A stretch of DNA of 6,900 nt from the NCBI GenBank assembly GCA_015487895.1, contig WFOW01000260.1, positions 1 through 6,900 on the forward strand, given 5' to 3'. A program made the translations under genes and the position numbers. Positions 6,030-6,900 of the stretch are shown here, in pieces. The first letter of the stretch is position 1. The number at the start of each line of letters is the position of its first letter. The notes under the pieces are model-generated. The model was not told the origin of the DNA and made no database searches. It worked only from the letters and a program-made list of their open reading frames with translations. Source of the DNA: Gammaproteobacteria bacterium. Lineage in GTDB: Bacteria > Pseudomonadota > Gammaproteobacteria > S144-34.

Positions 6030-6110
6030 GCAAACGGAAATGGGCGGAAGCGAGTGGAAATTCAAGGGAACGAATAAACCTTGCGACACAAGGGATCGGG
6101 CGATCCAGCA

Positions 6111-6146
6111 GAAACCGGCGGAAACCGGCAGAAGCAGATTTCTGCT
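6111..6146. repeat. Tandem GAAACCGGC repeat and AGCAGA/TCTGCT palindrome beside the att core
   Basis: GAAACCGGC is repeated in tandem at 6111-6119 and 6121-6129 (10-bp period). Directly after it AGCAGA (6133-6138) and TCTGCT (6141-6146) form a 6-bp inverted repeat with a 2-bp centre that runs into the tRNA-derived core. Neither is part of a tRNA 5' half, so these are sequences of the element end. They may bind integrase or bending proteins. Confidence 0.55.
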
Positions 6147-6192
6147 GACTACGGATCAGAAGGTTGGGGTTCGAGTCCTCCCGGGCGCGCCA
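6145..6192 (+). other. Attachment site: 3' fragment of tRNA-Arg(ACG) at the element boundary
   Basis: The sequence fits the 3' half of a tRNA. Anticodon stem CTGA (6145-6148) pairs with TCAG (6156-6159) around loop CTACGGA, anticodon ACG at 6151-6153. A TTCGAGT T loop (6170-6176) is flanked by G-rich and C-rich stem strands. Acceptor strand CGGGCGC (6182-6188) is followed by discriminator G and CCA at 6190-6192. The acceptor fits a 5' strand GCGCCCG, as in known tRNA-Arg genes. No D arm or 5' acceptor strand precedes it, the first anticodon-stem pair is lost (G6144/A6160), and the outer T-stem pair is a mismatch, so it is not a whole tRNA. A tRNA 3' end repeated beside an integrase gene is the standard trace of integration. 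With the tRNA on the plus strand, the intact copy should be at the far left end. Confidence 0.85.
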
Positions 6193-6900
6193 CCCATGGC
6201 CCTGTAACTCGGTCGATCGACGCGACGGCAGTTGGACGTGCCGGCGTGTGGGGGTAAACCAAGCACGCGCGGCTGCCCCAGCGCATTCCTCAAGCCCGGT
6301 TGATCCCCAAGACGGCAGATAGGGCCCCGGCATAGGGTGCGGAAAGACTACGCGCCGCTATGCCATGTGCGTCATCGCCCGATCTGCAGGCTCCTTCCGC
6401 CAGCCTCCCTCAACCCGCCGGACAGGAAAATCGGCCATGGTGGATACCGCCGTGCCACTGGTCTGCCGCGACCTGCCAGAACACAGAGAGGCGCCACCTG
6501 CGCACGCGTGCGATCACATAGTCGAAGTCTGTCGCGAACCACCGGAACACAGAGAGGTTTTTCAGCCCGCTGACGCCGCTTCCGCGTTCACCCGGCCATA
6601 CCAGATGCCATTCAACGCTCTCGCCCCTCCTCACCCCTCCGGGAACCCGGTGGCAGACGCGGTATCGGACTGGGTTCGGCACGGGGCAGTGGAGATCTCG
6701 GCCCGCCACCCGTCCCACAGACCCATGGCCTCGACCGGGATTTCGGAGCCGCCGGCCAACCCTTGCCGAATCGTCCGCGCACGACCAGGGACCCGCACAT
6801 CCCTCGACCCTTCTTCCCAGCCGGGAGTTTGCGGCTGCGACAGCCGGTCTCGCCCCAAGACTGACACCTGCCGGTCGGCCCGGACGTGCTTTCTGGATCC
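6193..6900. other. Flanking DNA without a convincing gene
   Basis: About 700 bp to the right of the attachment site carry no recognisable gene on either strand. GC is visibly lower than in the element. Minus-strand frames at 6410-6718 and 6631-6867 and an open plus-strand frame from ATG 6365 to the edge exist, but none has protein-like composition or a good ribosome-binding site. The region is probably chromosome beyond the element, or decayed mobile DNA; a 31-bp imperfect repeat pair inside it is listed separately. Confidence 0.55.
6461..6557. repeat. 31-bp imperfect direct repeat pair (66-bp period)
   Basis: 6461-6491 and 6527-6557 match at 26 of 31 positions, including a perfect 13-bp GAACACAGAGAGG at the end of each copy. 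The motif TCTGTCGCGA...CCGGAACAC recalls, from memory only, the repeated motifs at the ends of some IS21-family elements. No transposase gene is visible nearby, so this may be a decayed insertion-sequence end or a local duplication. Confidence 0.55.

Noticed and set aside
851..6100. Exact 12-bp match CAAGGGATCGGG at 851-862 and 6089-6100, linking the iteron region and the att region
   Set aside because: One or a few 12-bp matches are expected by chance in a GC-rich window of this size, and the match is not part of either repeat family.
5683..6333. Minus-strand frame of 216 codons crossing the tRNA fragment, containing REDSNPN
   Set aside because: This motif is the well-known false translation of the antisense strand of tRNA 3' ends; the rest is an out-of-frame reading of the integrase N-terminus.
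6410..6718. Minus-strand frame of 102 codons with repeated LSVF motifs
   Set aside because: The repeated peptide comes from the 31-bp DNA repeats, whose 66-bp period happens to be a multiple of three. The start is GTG without a Shine-Dalgarno sequence and no family is recognised.
6365..6900. Plus-strand frame open to the right edge
   Set aside because: It has no ribosome-binding site, weak third-position GC preference compared with the accepted genes, many Pro/His/Cys/Arg residues, and contains the repeat pair. Open frames of this length arise by chance at this GC.
6895..6900. GGATCC at the exact right end of the window
   Set aside because: A restriction-site hexamer at the edge is most likely coincidence or a consequence of how the sequence was cut or cloned; it carries no biological signal here.

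Overview
The window comes from a high-GC bacterium. The strong GGAGG ribosome-binding sites, the proteobacterial-type integrase with a P4-like N-terminal arm domain, and a tRNA-Arg(ACG) 3' half all point to a proteobacterium; the class cannot be fixed from this sequence. Positions 1 to about 6192 look like the integrase end of an integrative mobile element (a phage satellite, P4-like island or small ICE-like element). Every gene I accept is on the minus strand. From about 6193 to the right the sequence looks like flanking DNA, with lower GC and no convincing gene.

Layout from right to left, which is the direction of transcription. A 3' fragment of a tRNA-Arg(ACG) gene, from the anticodon stem to CCA (about 6145-6192), marks the element/chromosome junction. 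Between it and the integrase gene is a 230-bp zone holding three separate pairs of short direct repeats and a palindrome next to the core, an organisation like that of an attP site. The tyrosine recombinase (4685-5917) is followed 17 bp later by an unrecognised 322-residue protein (3699-4667). That unit ends at a perfect 8-bp hairpin with a U tract (3638-3664). Two AT-rich 10-bp repeats, 22 bp apart, lie between the stop codon and the hairpin.

A tightly packed second operon follows: an AlpA/excisionase-like winged HTH protein (3303-3593), an unknown cysteine-containing protein (2698-3303), a 658-residue P-loop replication ATPase of the phage/plasmid primase-helicase type (725-2701), and a partial protein with a TubC-like N-terminal module that runs off the left edge (<1-711). 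The first three genes overlap by 1-4 bp and all use GGAGG placed 7 nt before the ATG, so they are probably translationally coupled.

The most notable feature is in the last third of the ATPase gene. About 200 bp (809-1010) contain eight copies of GTCACC/GGTGAC arranged as two iteron families in both orientations, nested inside paired 12-bp inverted repeats (793-804/1018-1029 and 821-832/999-1010). The copies are read in different codon phases, so the conservation is of DNA and not of protein. I infer that this is the replication origin of the element, built into the gene for its own replication protein. The model is: integrase plus AlpA-like factor for integration and excision, ATPase plus internal iterons for replication, and unknown cargo or regulatory proteins around them. 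The intact tRNA-Arg(ACG) and the other end of the element should lie to the left, outside this window.
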